A DNA stretch of 64,000 nt from Candidatus Kapaibacterium sp. (GCA_026390695.1 JAPLFL010000037.1:30289-94288); one strand, 5' to 3'. Shown: positions 1 through 7,710, numbered from the stretch's first letter. Program-made: numbers and translations. Notes: generated by a model not told the origin, from the letters alone.

Positions 1-2
1 TC

Positions 3-1253
3 GCAACCAATCAGGTTATCGTCGAAGCATTTAATTATGCCCGCGATAATGACAAAAGCATTCATTTCATTGGACTTGTTTCCGATGGAGGCGTTCATTC
101 GAGTGATTTGCATCTTTATAAACTTTGCGATATTGCCCGTGATCACGGATTATCAAAAGTTTATATTCATGCACTCATGGATGGCCGTGATTGTGATCCA
201 CGAAGCGGTTTAAAGTTTATGAAAAACCTTGAAAAGCATCTCAAAACATCTTCGGGAAAAGTCGCTTCGGTTTGTGGCCGCTATTATACCATGGATAGAG
301 ATAAACGTTGGGAACGAATCAAATTAGGATATGATTTAATGGTAAACGGCATCGGTGAAAAATATACAAATTCAATTCAAGCAATCGAATCTTCCTACGC
401 AAACGATCTAACAGATGAATTTATCAAACCTGCACTAATTGTTAATGAAAACGGCGAACCGGTCACAACGATTCAAGCCGGAGATGTTGTATTTTGTTTC
501 AATTTTCGCACCGACCGACTTCGCGAAATTACCACCGTACTCACTCAAAAAGATATGCCCGATTTTGAAATGAAAACCATGGATTTGTATTATGTAACAA
601 TGACCTGTTATAATGAATCCTTCAAAAATGTTCATCTCGTTTATGAAAAAGATAATCTAAATAACACATTGGGTGAAATATTTTCAAAAGCTCATAAAAT
701 ACAGCTTCGTATTGCTGAAACCGAAAAATATCCGCATGTTACATTCTTTTTCTCCGGTGGACGCGAAGATATATTTGAAAATGAAGAACGAATTATGATT
801 CCTTCGCCAAAAGTTGCGACTTACGACCTCCAACCCGAAATGAGCGCATATTTAGTACGCGATGCACTGATTGAGGAAATAAAAAAGCAAAAATTTGATT
901 TTATATGCCTCAACTTTGCAAATGGAGATATGGTTGGCCACACGGGAATTTATCCTGCAATATTAGAAGCCGTAGAAGTAGTTGATAATTGTGTGCGCGA
1001 AGTAATTAATACTGCCCGCGAAAACGGATATTCGGCAATTATCATGGCAGATCATGGAAATGCAGACTTTGCAATTAACGAAGACGGCTCTCCAAATACG
1101 GCACATTCACTGAATCCTGTGCCATGTATATTAATTGATGAAAACTATTCAGTAATAAAAGACGGAGTATTAGCAGATATAGCCCCAACAATTCTGAAAA
1201 TATTAAACATGGAAATTCCAAAAGAAATGACAGGAAAAGTTCTTGTGGAATAG
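3..1253 (+). CDS. gpmI: 2,3-bisphosphoglycerate-independent phosphoglycerate mutase, 5' partial
   Basis: Interconverts 3- and 2-phosphoglycerate in glycolysis/gluconeogenesis using two metal ions. The frame is open from the first bases of the window, so the N-terminus, which carries the phosphoserine and one metal-binding Asp, lies outside. Visible family motifs are GLVSDGGVHS near the start, HALMDGRDCDP (substrate loop), FNFRTDRLREIT, NFANGDMVGHTG (metal-binding Asp and His), MADHGNAD (Asp-His pair) and NTAHSLNPVP (His). All later metal ligands are present, so the enzyme should be active. The first in-frame start-like codon (TTG at 108) is internal and should not be used. Stop at 1251-1253. 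The following 560 bp carries repeats and no gene. Confidence 0.96.
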   Translation, partial: ATNQVIVEAFNYARDNDKSIHFIGLVSDGGVHSSDLHLYKLCDIARDHGLSKVYIHALMDGRDCDPRSGLKFMKNLEKHLKTSSGKVASVCGRYYTMDRDKRWERIKLGYDLMVNGIGEKYTNSIQAIESSYANDLTDEFIKPALIVNENGEPVTTIQAGDVVFCFNFRTDRLREITTVLTQKDMPDFEMKTMDLYYVTMTCYNESFKNVHLVYEKDNLNNTLGEIFSKAHKIQLRIAETEKYPHVTFFFSGGREDIFENEERIMIPSPKVATYDLQPEMSAYLVRDALIEEIKKQKFDFICLNFANGDMVGHTGIYPAILEAVEVVDNCVREVINTARENGYSAIIMADHGNADFAINEDGSPNTAHSLNPVPCILIDENYSVIKDGVLADIAPTILKILNMEIPKEMTGKVLVE

Positions 1254-1319
1254 AAAAAGAATTATCCAAATCATTTCCGTAATATTGCATTTTATACGTT
1301 CATTGATAAATTTTTAAGA

Positions 1320-1402
1320 AAATCCCCCCTGCCCCCCTCTTTCAAAGGAGGGTGAAGAATTGGATTTGTCCCCCACCCGAAAAAGGGGGTTAGGGGGAAT
1401 TT
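1320..1402. repeat. C-rich palindromic element, copy 1
   Basis: An ~83-bp imperfect palindrome. It begins AAATCCCCCCTGCCCCCCT and ends GGGGGTTAGGGGGAATTT, so the ends form terminal inverted repeats of about 18-20 bp, with a second small inverted repeat (CTTTCAAAGGAGG) inside. A very similar copy lies at 8022-8106, and degenerate pieces lie at about 39731-39757 and 39914-39951. The size, symmetry and dispersion resemble a MITE or REP-like non-autonomous element. No transposase is seen in the window. Confidence 0.8.
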
Positions 1403-1521
1403 CTTCTCTCTGCATTAAAAACCGTCCTTCGATAAAAATCATTCCTAATTATTAGATTCATTTCCATACAAACATGAATTTTTATATTAATAATCATAAT
1501 TTATTAATATAAATTATATTT

Positions 1522-1731
1522 CGTCGCTGGAAATTTATCTTTCAACGACTGCATATTATCTTCCGTCGCTGGAAATTTATCTTGCAACGACTGCAAACTA
1601 TCTTCCGTCGCTGGAAATTTATTTTTCAACGACTGCATATTATCTTCCGTCGCTGGAAATTTATCTTGCAACGACTGCAAACTATCTTCCGTCGCTGGAA
1701 ATTTATCTTTCAACGGCTGCAAATTATCTTT
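1522..1731 (-). repeat. Tandem minisatellite, five 42-bp units (2 x 21 bp)
   Basis: Five head-to-tail 42-bp units start CGTCGCTGG at 1522, 1564, 1606, 1648 and 1690. Two unit variants alternate (ATCTTTCAACG and ATCTTGCAACG), giving a higher-order 84-bp period. Each unit is two diverged 21-bp halves. Read on the minus strand the array is open in one frame and gives alternating heptapeptides such as EDNMQSL and KDKFPAT, which space hydrophobic residues like a coiled coil. The frame has no ATG, and any stop-free 21-mer stays open automatically, so it is most likely non-coding. There are no spacers, so it is not a CRISPR array. Confidence 0.85.
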
Positions 1732-1816
1732 CTTTAAAAAATTATTTGGTTTTTAACTATAATTTTCGTAATTTGGTAATGGTTTATTTTTTTACATTTT
1801 AAAAAGAGGTTTTTTT

Positions 1817-2773
1817 ATGGCTAACAATTCCGATATTATGAGAAATTATCGCATTCCCGATGGCGAACTCGCACTTTTTACTAATAGTCTGACTATTGCT
1901 ATGACGCGGGATCTGACTGAACTGACCGACTACGGCATTACAAGTACGAAAATTACTGCTCTAACTACTCTGTGTACTGCTTTTCAGGCGCTGCCCGATG
2001 ATAGTATTTATCGCACCGATCTGAGTGATGCGGTGGAGCAGCGGGACACGGCTAAAAATGCAGTTTTGAATATTATGCGTAGTATTTCCGTGCGAGCTAA
2101 GGCTGTTTTCGGGGATAATTCCGCGAAATACAGATCGATGTCGCCGGGAAATATTTCTAAATTTAATGATTCTGAGCTGTTGGTTTCGGCTCGTCAGGTG
2201 CATGGCGCGGCTCTCACGAATGTTACTGCACTTACGCCTGAAGGAATTACTTCAACTTATCTGACGGCTTTTAATGCGGACATTACGACTTTTGAAACGT
2301 CACTTATTACAATTGCCGAAAGGAGAATTACGCGCGACGATTCGTCGGAAGCGAGAGTTGTAACCGGAAATGAACTCTACGCATTGGTGGCGAAGTATTG
2401 CGATTATGGCAAAACGATTTGGGATGGCGTGAGTCCGTCTAAGTACAATGATTATGTTATTTACGGCGGAAGCAGCTCTGGTCTCGGTGCTCCGACGGGT
2501 TTTGACGGGATATTCGGGCTGGTTCCGGCGCCGCATATTGATATGACTTGGGGATCGGTTACGGGTGCAACTAATTACGATATATTTTATTCGCAGGTGG
2601 AGCTTGGACAGCCGGCTGGCACTTATTCCTTACAGCAGAATATTGCATCTGCGCCTGCGACGATGACCCCGCTACCTGATAAGCAGTATTATTTTTACGT
2701 GGTAGCGAAGAATTCCACGGTGACGAGCGGTCATAGCACGGTTGTGAGCGTGAATACGGTGATTTCGGTTTAA
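1817..2773 (+). CDS. Fibronectin type III domain protein of unknown function
   Basis: A 318-residue protein with no signal peptide. The first ~210 residues are Thr/Ala-rich and probably helical, with two related segments (LTDYGITSTKITALTTL and LTPEGITSTYLTAFNAD) that suggest an internal duplication. The C-terminal ~95 residues read as a fibronectin type III-like beta-sandwich (HIDMTWGSVTGATNYDIFYS ... YYFYVVAKNS), preceded by a Gly/Ser linker. AGAGG lies 7 nt before the ATG. Base composition is clearly richer in G+C than the flanking genes, which suggests transfer or different selection. I know of no function; a structural or cell-surface-binding role is a guess. Confidence 0.75.
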   Translation: MANNSDIMRNYRIPDGELALFTNSLTIAMTRDLTELTDYGITSTKITALTTLCTAFQALPDDSIYRTDLSDAVEQRDTAKNAVLNIMRSISVRAKAVFGDNSAKYRSMSPGNISKFNDSELLVSARQVHGAALTNVTALTPEGITSTYLTAFNADITTFETSLITIAERRITRDDSSEARVVTGNELYALVAKYCDYGKTIWDGVSPSKYNDYVIYGGSSSGLGAPTGFDGIFGLVPAPHIDMTWGSVTGATNYDIFYSQVELGQPAGTYSLQQNIASAPATMTPLPDKQYYFYVVAKNSTVTSGHSTVVSVNTVISV

Positions 2774-2817
2774 TGTAGAATTAAGAATTAAAAATTAGGA
2801 ATGAAAGAAAGAAAATT

Positions 2818-3387
2818 ATGATTTACTTAAAAATAAGTTCTATCATACAATTTTGTTTAGTTATTGTATCTTGTTCAATTATTTATTCATGCAGTTCAAT
2901 GAAAATTGATAAAAAGCTTTATCATCGTGAGAATAATCCTGAATCGCAATTATTGAATGAATATATTATTGCATTTATTGAAAATACTGAACCATTTCAT
3001 TTTGGAGATAATATATTTTTAGAGGATTCCTTATATTATAGAAAGAAACCATTTTGCTGTTTTGATATAAGTAAGTATCCAGATTCATTATTTCGTGAAG
3101 CGCATCTTGATCTTAAGGATTCAAAAGGAACAAATATTGGAATAAATTTTTCACAATTAAAGAATCTTAGTAATCTTAAAGTTTATCCAGGTAAACCAAA
3201 AGAAAGTGATGGTAATAATTGGAGTTTTAGAATATCTCTTCCGGGGTTTAGCAAGGATTCAACACATATTGTTTTTATAAGTTCATATTATTGCGGACCA
3301 TTAAGTGCTTCAATAGATGTAAATTTTATGAAAAAAGTGAATGGTGAATGGATTTATGTTGGTAGAAGGAATATTATGATGTCTTAA
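2818..3387 (+). CDS. Predicted lipoprotein of unknown function
   Basis: A 189-residue AT-rich gene. The N-terminus has a hydrophobic segment (SIIQFCLVIVSCSIIYSCSSM) that ends in a plausible lipobox, IYSC, before the mature Cys; an earlier VSC is also possible. The rest contains no motif I recognise. It starts 44 bp after the FN3 gene on the same strand and is followed 13 bp after its stop by the first copy of the dispersed repeat that accompanies the TA genes downstream. It is likely an envelope protein, function unknown. Confidence 0.65.
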   Translation: MIYLKISSIIQFCLVIVSCSIIYSCSSMKIDKKLYHRENNPESQLLNEYIIAFIENTEPFHFGDNIFLEDSLYYRKKPFCCFDISKYPDSLFREAHLDLKDSKGTNIGINFSQLKNLSNLKVYPGKPKESDGNNWSFRISLPGFSKDSTHIVFISSYYCGPLSASIDVNFMKKVNGEWIYVGRRNIMMS

Positions 3388-3400
3388 TAATCAGTAATCA

Positions 3401-3500
3401 TTTTTACCTACCTTTCAAAGCAGTGCGTATTATGTAAAATGAATAATGCAGAATGTAAATCCAGCATTTTAAATTCTGCATTGAAGAAGCATTTTGAATA
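3401..3500 (+). repeat. TA-island dispersed repeat, copy R1
   Basis: First of at least six direct copies of a palindromic repeat. The left part is related to CATCTGCCTTTCAGAGCAGG (here CTACCTTTCAAAGCAG). The right part is ATGTAAAATGAATAATGCAG ... CCAGCATTTT ... ATTCTGCATTGAAGAAGCATTTT. AATGCAGAAT (near 3446) and ATTCTGCATT (near 3473) form a perfect 10-bp inverted repeat. It lies 13 bp after the lipoprotein stop and ~60 bp before vapB. Confidence 0.75.
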
Positions 3501-3563
3501 AATGAAATATATTATAAATATACTCGTCAACATACATTTTTTACTATTTACCGGAGATTCATT

Positions 3564-3770
3564 ATGTCTTACGTTACTGTAAACAGCGATTACAAAATTG
3601 AGATTCCTACGGACATCATAAAGTCAATTAATGCTTTGCCCGGTCAGAAATTTCAGGTTCTTAAATTTAATAACCGCATTGAAATAATTAAAGTCAAGCC
3701 ATTATCGGAAGCACGCGGTTTTCTTGAGGGTATTGAAACGGATGTTCCACGCGAGGCTGATAGAATATGA
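3564..3770 (+). CDS. vapB: AbrB/SpoVT-type antitoxin of a VapBC module
   Basis: A 68-residue protein. The N-terminal swapped-hairpin AbrB-like DNA-binding domain reads VTVNSDYKIEIPTDIIKSIN...GQKFQVLKFNNRIEIIKV. The C-terminal tail, ARGFLEGIETDVPREADRI, matches the toxin-binding tail of VapB antitoxins. GGAG lies upstream of the ATG. The stop overlaps the toxin start (ATGA at 3767-3770), so translation is coupled. Such antitoxins neutralise the toxin and repress their own operon. The gene is intact although its partner toxin is frameshifted. Confidence 0.9.
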   Translation: MSYVTVNSDYKIEIPTDIIKSINALPGQKFQVLKFNNRIEIIKVKPLSEARGFLEGIETDVPREADRI

Positions 3771-4161
3771 ATATAGTTGATTCATCCGGCTGGCCCCCGA
3801 ACTGGCCCCCGAATACTTTAGCAATGCCGATAATGCCGAATATTTTAGCACGATAATCAATAATTTTGAAGAATTGATTGTTCCTTCGATAACAATTACA
3901 GAAGTTTTCAAAAGAGTATTTCATCAACGAGGTGAAGAATCGGCATTGGAATCAATTGCATATATGCACTTTGGGGAAATTGTAAGTTTGACTGATGAAA
4001 TTGCATTGGATGCAGCATATTTGGGTTTGGAACACAAATTACCAATCGCTGATTCAATAATATTATCAACTGCGAGAACGTATAATTGTACTTTATTCAC
4101 ACAAGATTCTGATTTTGAGAATATTGATGATGTTGTTTTTATAAGGAAGAAGAAAAAGTGA
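3767..4161 (+). pseudogene. vapC: VapC-type PIN-domain RNase toxin, frameshifted
   Basis: Two frames together give a PIN domain. The start frame encodes MNIVDSSGW, carrying the first catalytic Asp, then runs out of frame and stops at a TAA near 3854. The second frame resumes as EYFSNADNAEYFS...ITITEVFKR...IADSIILSTA...LFTQDSDF, containing the remaining acidic residues. The shift lies in CTGGCCCCCGAA repeated twice (3790-3801 and 3802-3813). The family reads GW-L-EYF here, so about 14 extra bases are present, which breaks the frame; one base more or fewer by three-base register would restore it. The gene may be inactivated, phase-variable through the C5 runs, or affected by an assembly error. 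The track-like start at 3874 would lack the first Asp. Confidence 0.85.
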
Positions 4162-4180
4162 TTAGCTTTCCTTCTCTTCT

Positions 4181-4279
4181 TATTTCCATCTGCCTTTCAG
4201 AGCAGGGGGATTTATTAATGTAAAATGAATAATGCAGAATGGAAAACCAAAATCAGTCTGAATTGAAGAAGCATTTTAC
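4181..4279 (+). repeat. TA-island dispersed repeat, copy R2
   Basis: Contains the left block TTTCCATCTGCCTTTCAGAG CAGGGGG and the right block TAATGTAAAATGAATAATGC AGAATGG, ending in GAATTGAAGAAGCATTTTAC. It starts ~20 bp after the vapC stop, and its far end abuts the stop codon of the convergent propeller-like gene at 4281. The middle is more diverged than in R1 and R4. Confidence 0.75.
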
Positions 4280-4280
4280 A

Positions 4281-5480
4281 TTAAGAAGCTTTCCTCAGCA
4301 AATAATATCCACTATAACCACTCATTGCTATTATCAAGCTTATCATAACCCAAGTCGGAAACAGCGGAACTGATGAAGTAACATTTTGAGCTACAGGAAA
4401 ATTCATCACTGTAACTTTTTGGCTATTTCCAAAATCCCTAAACACAACATAAGGATTACCATTTCTATTTATGGCTATTGATGTATAATCTGCCTGACCT
4501 GCGGAAAAACCAGCAGAACCAACAACTGACCAAGTTCCACCTGAAAATTTCATCATGGTTGCTTTTTTGCTATTCCCCCAATCCGAATACACAACATACG
4601 GAGTACCACTGGCGTTAATAGCCAAAGAAGTATAATCTGCCTGACCTGCGGAAAAACCAGCAGAACCAACAACTGACCAAGTTCCACCTGAAAATTTCAT
4701 CACTGTAGCTTTAAAGCCATTAGGAACATCAGAATAGGCAATATACGGAGTTCCGCTTTGATCAATAGCTATTGTTGTATAATATACCTCACCAGCAGAA
4801 AAACCTGCGGTTCCAACAACTGACCAAGTTCCACCAGAAAATTTCATCACTGTGGCTTTATAGCTATTACCCCAATCCTTATAAACGACATAGGGAATGC
4901 CGTTACCATCAATCGCTATTGATGTATAATCTTTACGGCTCCCAGTAAACCCAGCAGAACCAACAACTGACCAAGTTCCACTCGAATATGTCATCACTTG
5001 TGCTTCACCGCCATTTACATCATCAGTAAAAGCAACATAAGGAGTACCGTTGTTATCAATAGCTATTGTTGTGTAATAATCCTGGTCAATTGTGAATCCT
5101 GGAGAACCAACTAATGACCAAGCTCCACTCAAGAAATTTTTCACGACTATTTTCAAGGCTATTCCCCAATCCCTATACACTACATACGGAGTGTCGCTGC
5201 CATCAATTGCAATTGATGTCCATTCTGCTCTACCAAGAGAAATACCTCCGGAACCTAACTCTACCCAGTTTCCATTTAAATATTTCATAACAGTAGCTTT
5301 CTCACCATTTACCATATCCTCAAAAGCAACATAAGGAGTGCCGCTGGCATCTATCGCTATTGATGTATATTGAACATCACCAGTCGAAAAACCAGCAGAA
5401 CCAATATTTTGCCATGTTGTAGCACTTGCTGTAAAATTAGTAGCAAAATAAATAAACAAGAATAAGAATATTTTTTTCAT
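4281..5480 (-). CDS. Exported seven-repeat beta-propeller-like protein with C-terminal sorting anchor
   Basis: A 399-residue protein with a signal peptide (MKKIFLFLFIYFATNFTASA). Seven ~49-residue repeats follow, each built as W-S-V-V-G-S-A-G-F ... YTSIAID-x-x-G-x-PYV-x-Y-x-D ... ATVMKFSGGT. Seven such units would suit a seven-bladed propeller. The C-terminus has VPLFPTW, a ~20-residue hydrophobic segment and RKAS, which resembles IPTL-CTERM-type sorting tails rather than a T9SS domain. The middle repeats are almost identical at DNA level, implying recent duplication or conversion. The gene is antisense to the surrounding TA modules. Ligand unknown. Confidence 0.8.
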   Translation of the reverse strand: MKKIFLFLFIYFATNFTASATTWQNIGSAGFSTGDVQYTSIAIDASGTPYVAFEDMVNGEKATVMKYLNGNWVELGSGGISLGRAEWTSIAIDGSDTPYVVYRDWGIALKIVVKNFLSGAWSLVGSPGFTIDQDYYTTIAIDNNGTPYVAFTDDVNGGEAQVMTYSSGTWSVVGSAGFTGSRKDYTSIAIDGNGIPYVVYKDWGNSYKATVMKFSGGTWSVVGTAGFSAGEVYYTTIAIDQSGTPYIAYSDVPNGFKATVMKFSGGTWSVVGSAGFSAGQADYTSLAINASGTPYVVYSDWGNSKKATMMKFSGGTWSVVGSAGFSAGQADYTSIAINRNGNPYVVFRDFGNSQKVTVMNFPVAQNVTSSVPLFPTWVMISLIIAMSGYSGYYLLRKAS

Positions 5481-5908
5481 TTTATATATTTCAAAAATAT
5501 TTGGTGTATGATATAAACCAAATGAATAAAAAGACCTTGTTTATTTCAAGAGACAGCGAATTCCTAAAGTATAAATCAAATGAATAAATTGATTTATTAA
5601 TTTCAGCAATTATATATTTGGTATAAATGGAATTAAAAATCATAAATTAAATTTATTAAATAACTTACGAGAATAAGAATTTGTTTTGTTTATGAAGTTT
5701 ATCACGATTTTTTCCTTTATTTTATGTCAAATTTTATTAATAATTCTTATTTCAGAGGAGTTAAATTGCAAGAATTATGCCATTAATAATAAATTTATTA
5801 ATAATTCTTTTGTAATAATTCCAAATCTTTTTCGAAAATTTGTATTTTGTTAGTTCATTGAAATAATTATTTAGAGCTTTTATTTTGGAAATAATTTCAA
5901 GTATTATA
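5481..5908. other. AT-rich intergenic stretch
   Basis: About 430 bp with no convincing gene on either strand. It includes the upstream region of the minus-strand propeller-like gene and several TTTATTAATAAT-like runs. I see no clear terminator or promoter. It ends where the 21-bp tandem array begins. Confidence 0.5.
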
Positions 5909-6097
5909 GAAAATAGTTCACAGACATTGGAAAATAGTTCACTGCCACTGGAAAATAGCTCACAGACATTGGAAAAAGGTTCACTGGCATTGGAAAATAG
6001 TTCACTGCCATTGGAAAATGGTTCACAGACGTTGGTAAATAGTTCACAGACGCTGGAAAATAGTTCACAGACGTTGGTAAATAGTTTACAGACTCGT
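5909..6097 (+). repeat. Tandem minisatellite, nine 21-bp units
   Basis: Nine consecutive 21-bp units of the type GAAAATAGTTCACAGACATTG, with scattered substitutions. In one plus-strand frame they read as the heptapeptide ENSSQTL with variants ENSSLPL, EKGSLAL, ENGSQTL and VNSSQTL. The only start in that frame is TTG at 5885, and the frame ends at 6142 after a short hydrophobic tail (FLGLFKFFLC). The heptapeptide resembles the EDNMQSL half-unit of the 1522-1731 array on the other strand. Coding status is doubtful. Confidence 0.85.
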
Positions 6098-6200
6098 CAG
6101 AAATGTAATTTCCTGGGTCTGTTTAAGTTTTTCCTTTGTTAATTAATGTTTTGCCAATCTAATTTATTCTGTCAGCCGCTACAATTGACGGGATAGAAAT

Positions 6201-6320
6201 AAGGTTTTCTGGAATTGAATTTTTCATCTTGTCCATCTGACTTTCAGAGCAAGGGGAATTAATGCAAAATGAAAAATACAGAATGCAGAATGCAGAATGG
6301 AAATCCAGCATTTTGCATTG
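6201..6320 (+). repeat. TA-island dispersed repeat, copy R3
   Basis: One of the longest copies. The left edge is AAGGTTTTCTGGAATTGAAT, then CCATCTGACTTTCAGAGCAA GGGG, then the palindromic block around AGAATGGAAATCCAGCATTTTGC, with a local triplication of GCAGAAT. A small hairpin, CACTCTT/AAGAGTG, follows at 6331-6354. It sits directly upstream of the RelE-type module. Confidence 0.75.
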
Positions 6321-6416
6321 TATATAAAAGCACTCTTTCGGTTAGGGAAGAGTGTGTGATAGGTACTATTAAAATAAAAAAAATTTACATACGTTTTTAG
6401 CAATTTTGGAGTTTTT

Positions 6417-6614
6417 ATGGAACAATTAGTCGAATCATTATCAATTAAGGATTTTAAAGCGATTATTAAATCTACTGTTGAGGAAACTCTTCAAAACAAC
6501 ATTGAAGACATAATCGCATTTAATTCACCAAATTACATTAATTCAATTGAAGAGGCACGTGAAGATTACAAATCCGGAAATTTTGTGAATCTTAAGGATT
6601 TGATCAATGTTTGA
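6417..6614 (+). CDS. Antitoxin of a RelE/ParE-type module
   Basis: A 65-residue acidic protein. The N-terminal half (VESLSIKDFKAIIKSTVEETL) is likely a dimerisation/DNA-binding part. The C-terminal half (SPNYINSIEEAREDYKSGNF) matches the toxin-wrapping tail common in antitoxins that partner RelE-like toxins. GGAG precedes the ATG. It overlaps the toxin gene by 8 bp (6607-6614), so the pair is translationally coupled. It is assigned mainly by this pairing; the exact antitoxin family is not certain. Confidence 0.8.
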   Translation: MEQLVESLSIKDFKAIIKSTVEETLQNNIEDIIAFNSPNYINSIEEAREDYKSGNFVNLKDLINV

Positions 6615-6855
6615 GGTTGTTCTAACTAATCGCGCAATAAAAGATTTGAATAAGTTTCCGAATGATGTCAAATCGCGAATCCTCACAAAGATTAATGATT
6701 ATTCTATCTCTCCTTTTGATTATGCAATTAAATTAACTAATAGCGAATTAGGAACCTACCGCTTTCATATCGGGGATTATCGAGTTATTTTTGATGTTGA
6801 TATAAATACTCTGATTATATTACGGATAGGTCATAGAAGAGAGATTTATAGATAA
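6607..6855 (+). CDS. RelE/ParE-family toxin
   Basis: An 82-residue basic protein with the RelE fold pattern: start VVLTNRAIKDLNKFPNDVKSRI, a central short helix, then LGTYRFHIGDYRVIFDVD and the C-terminal strand LIILRIGHRREIYR. RelE members cleave ribosome-bound mRNA and ParE members poison gyrase. The C-terminal GHRREIY is the usual mRNA-interferase pattern, which favours RelE-like activity by inference. The stop is 5 bp before repeat copy R4. Confidence 0.9.
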   Translation: MFEVVLTNRAIKDLNKFPNDVKSRILTKINDYSISPFDYAIKLTNSELGTYRFHIGDYRVIFDVDINTLIILRIGHRREIYR

Positions 6856-6860
6856 TTATA

Positions 6861-6972
6861 TAATGTAAAATGAAAAATGCAGAATGGAAATCCAGCATTT
6901 TGCATTTTGAATTATACATTCTGCATTGAAGAAGCATTTTGAATTATACATTCTGCATTGAAGAAGCATTTA
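6861..6972 (+). repeat. TA-island dispersed repeat, copy R4, with internal duplication
   Basis: Begins TAATGTAAAATGAAAAATGC. The inner hairpin AAAATGC...TGG-AAAT-CCA...GCATTTT is well formed. A longer inverted repeat joins AATGCAGAATG (6876-6886) and CATTCTGCATT (6917-6927). A 32-bp segment, GAATTATACATTCTGCATTG and the following AAGAAGCATTTT, is present twice in tandem at 6909-6940 and 6941-6972 (last base differs). It lies between the RelE-type and MNT/HEPN modules. Confidence 0.8.
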
Positions 6973-7062
6973 AGAGCGGGAGGCAGGAAGGAAATTTAAC
7001 AGATTTACAATAAAAAATTATTTCATACTTCTTTGTGGATTTGTTATTATTGAAGGTTCCTT

Positions 7063-7371
7063 ATGCTGATTACAAATAAAGATATTGAAGAGATTAAAAA
7101 GAAATGCGAATTGTATAAAGTCAAGAATTTATTCTTGTTTGGTTCGGCAGCAACGGATAATTATCTGAAGAATAGCGATATTGACCTCTTGGTTGACTTT
7201 GATGAAATTATTCCTGAGAATTATTTTGAATTTTACTTCAATCTGAAAGATTTTCTGACTGAATATTTCGGGCGCGATATTGATTTATTAGAATCTCGTG
7301 CATTGAAAAATCCTTATTTAATCGAAGAAATTAATAACAATAAGATTCTGATTTATGGAAAAGCAAATTAA
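7063..7371 (+). CDS. mntA: MNT-type nucleotidyltransferase antitoxin (MntA-like)
   Basis: A 102-residue minimal nucleotidyltransferase. The signature LFLFGSAATDNYLKNSDIDL contains GS and the DxD metal pair, and a third Asp follows in RDIDLLES. In MNT/HEPN (MntA-HepT) modules this protein inactivates the HEPN toxin by adding AMP to a conserved Tyr. GAAGG precedes the ATG. It overlaps hepT by 17 bp. Assignment rests on the motif and the adjacent HEPN gene. Confidence 0.9.
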   Translation: MLITNKDIEEIKKKCELYKVKNLFLFGSAATDNYLKNSDIDLLVDFDEIIPENYFEFYFNLKDFLTEYFGRDIDLLESRALKNPYLIEEINNNKILIYGKAN

Positions 7372-7690
7372 TATATACCTGAGCGATATTTTGGAGTCGA
7401 TTGAGGAAATTGATTCCTATTTTGTCGATAAAAAATATGATTTCTACGAATTTTTACAAGACGTCAAAACGAAAAGAGCTGTTGAAAGGAATCTTGAGAT
7501 AATCGGTGAAGCGGTTAATAGGATTTTGAAGATAAAGCCGGATATTGAATTGTGTGGTTCAAAACATATTGTTGCGTTAAGAAATAGAATTATTCATAGT
7601 TACGATAATATCTCGTATGAAATAATTTGGGGAATAATGCTCAAACATCTTCCAATTCTGAAAGAGGAAATTATTAGATTAATTGACTAA
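7355..7690 (+). CDS. hepT: HEPN (HepT/DUF86) RNase toxin
   Basis: A 111-residue all-helical protein. It carries the HEPN active-site motif as RNRIIHSY, that is R-x4-H-x-Y, with the Tyr that MntA AMPylates in characterised systems. KRAVERNLEIIGEAVNRI is the usual family core. The start lies inside the mntA 3' end (7355-7371), typical of coupled MNT/HEPN pairs. The module is bracketed by repeat copies R4 and R5. Confidence 0.9.
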   Translation: MEKQINIYLSDILESIEEIDSYFVDKKYDFYEFLQDVKTKRAVERNLEIIGEAVNRILKIKPDIELCGSKHIVALRNRIIHSYDNISYEIIWGIMLKHLPILKEEIIRLID

Positions 7691-7710
7691 TCAAAGCTAT
7701 ATTCTTCTAC

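Noticed and set aside
1522..1731. CRISPR array
   Set aside because: Units are contiguous with no unique spacers and no cas genes are present; the 5909-6097 array is rejected for the same reason.
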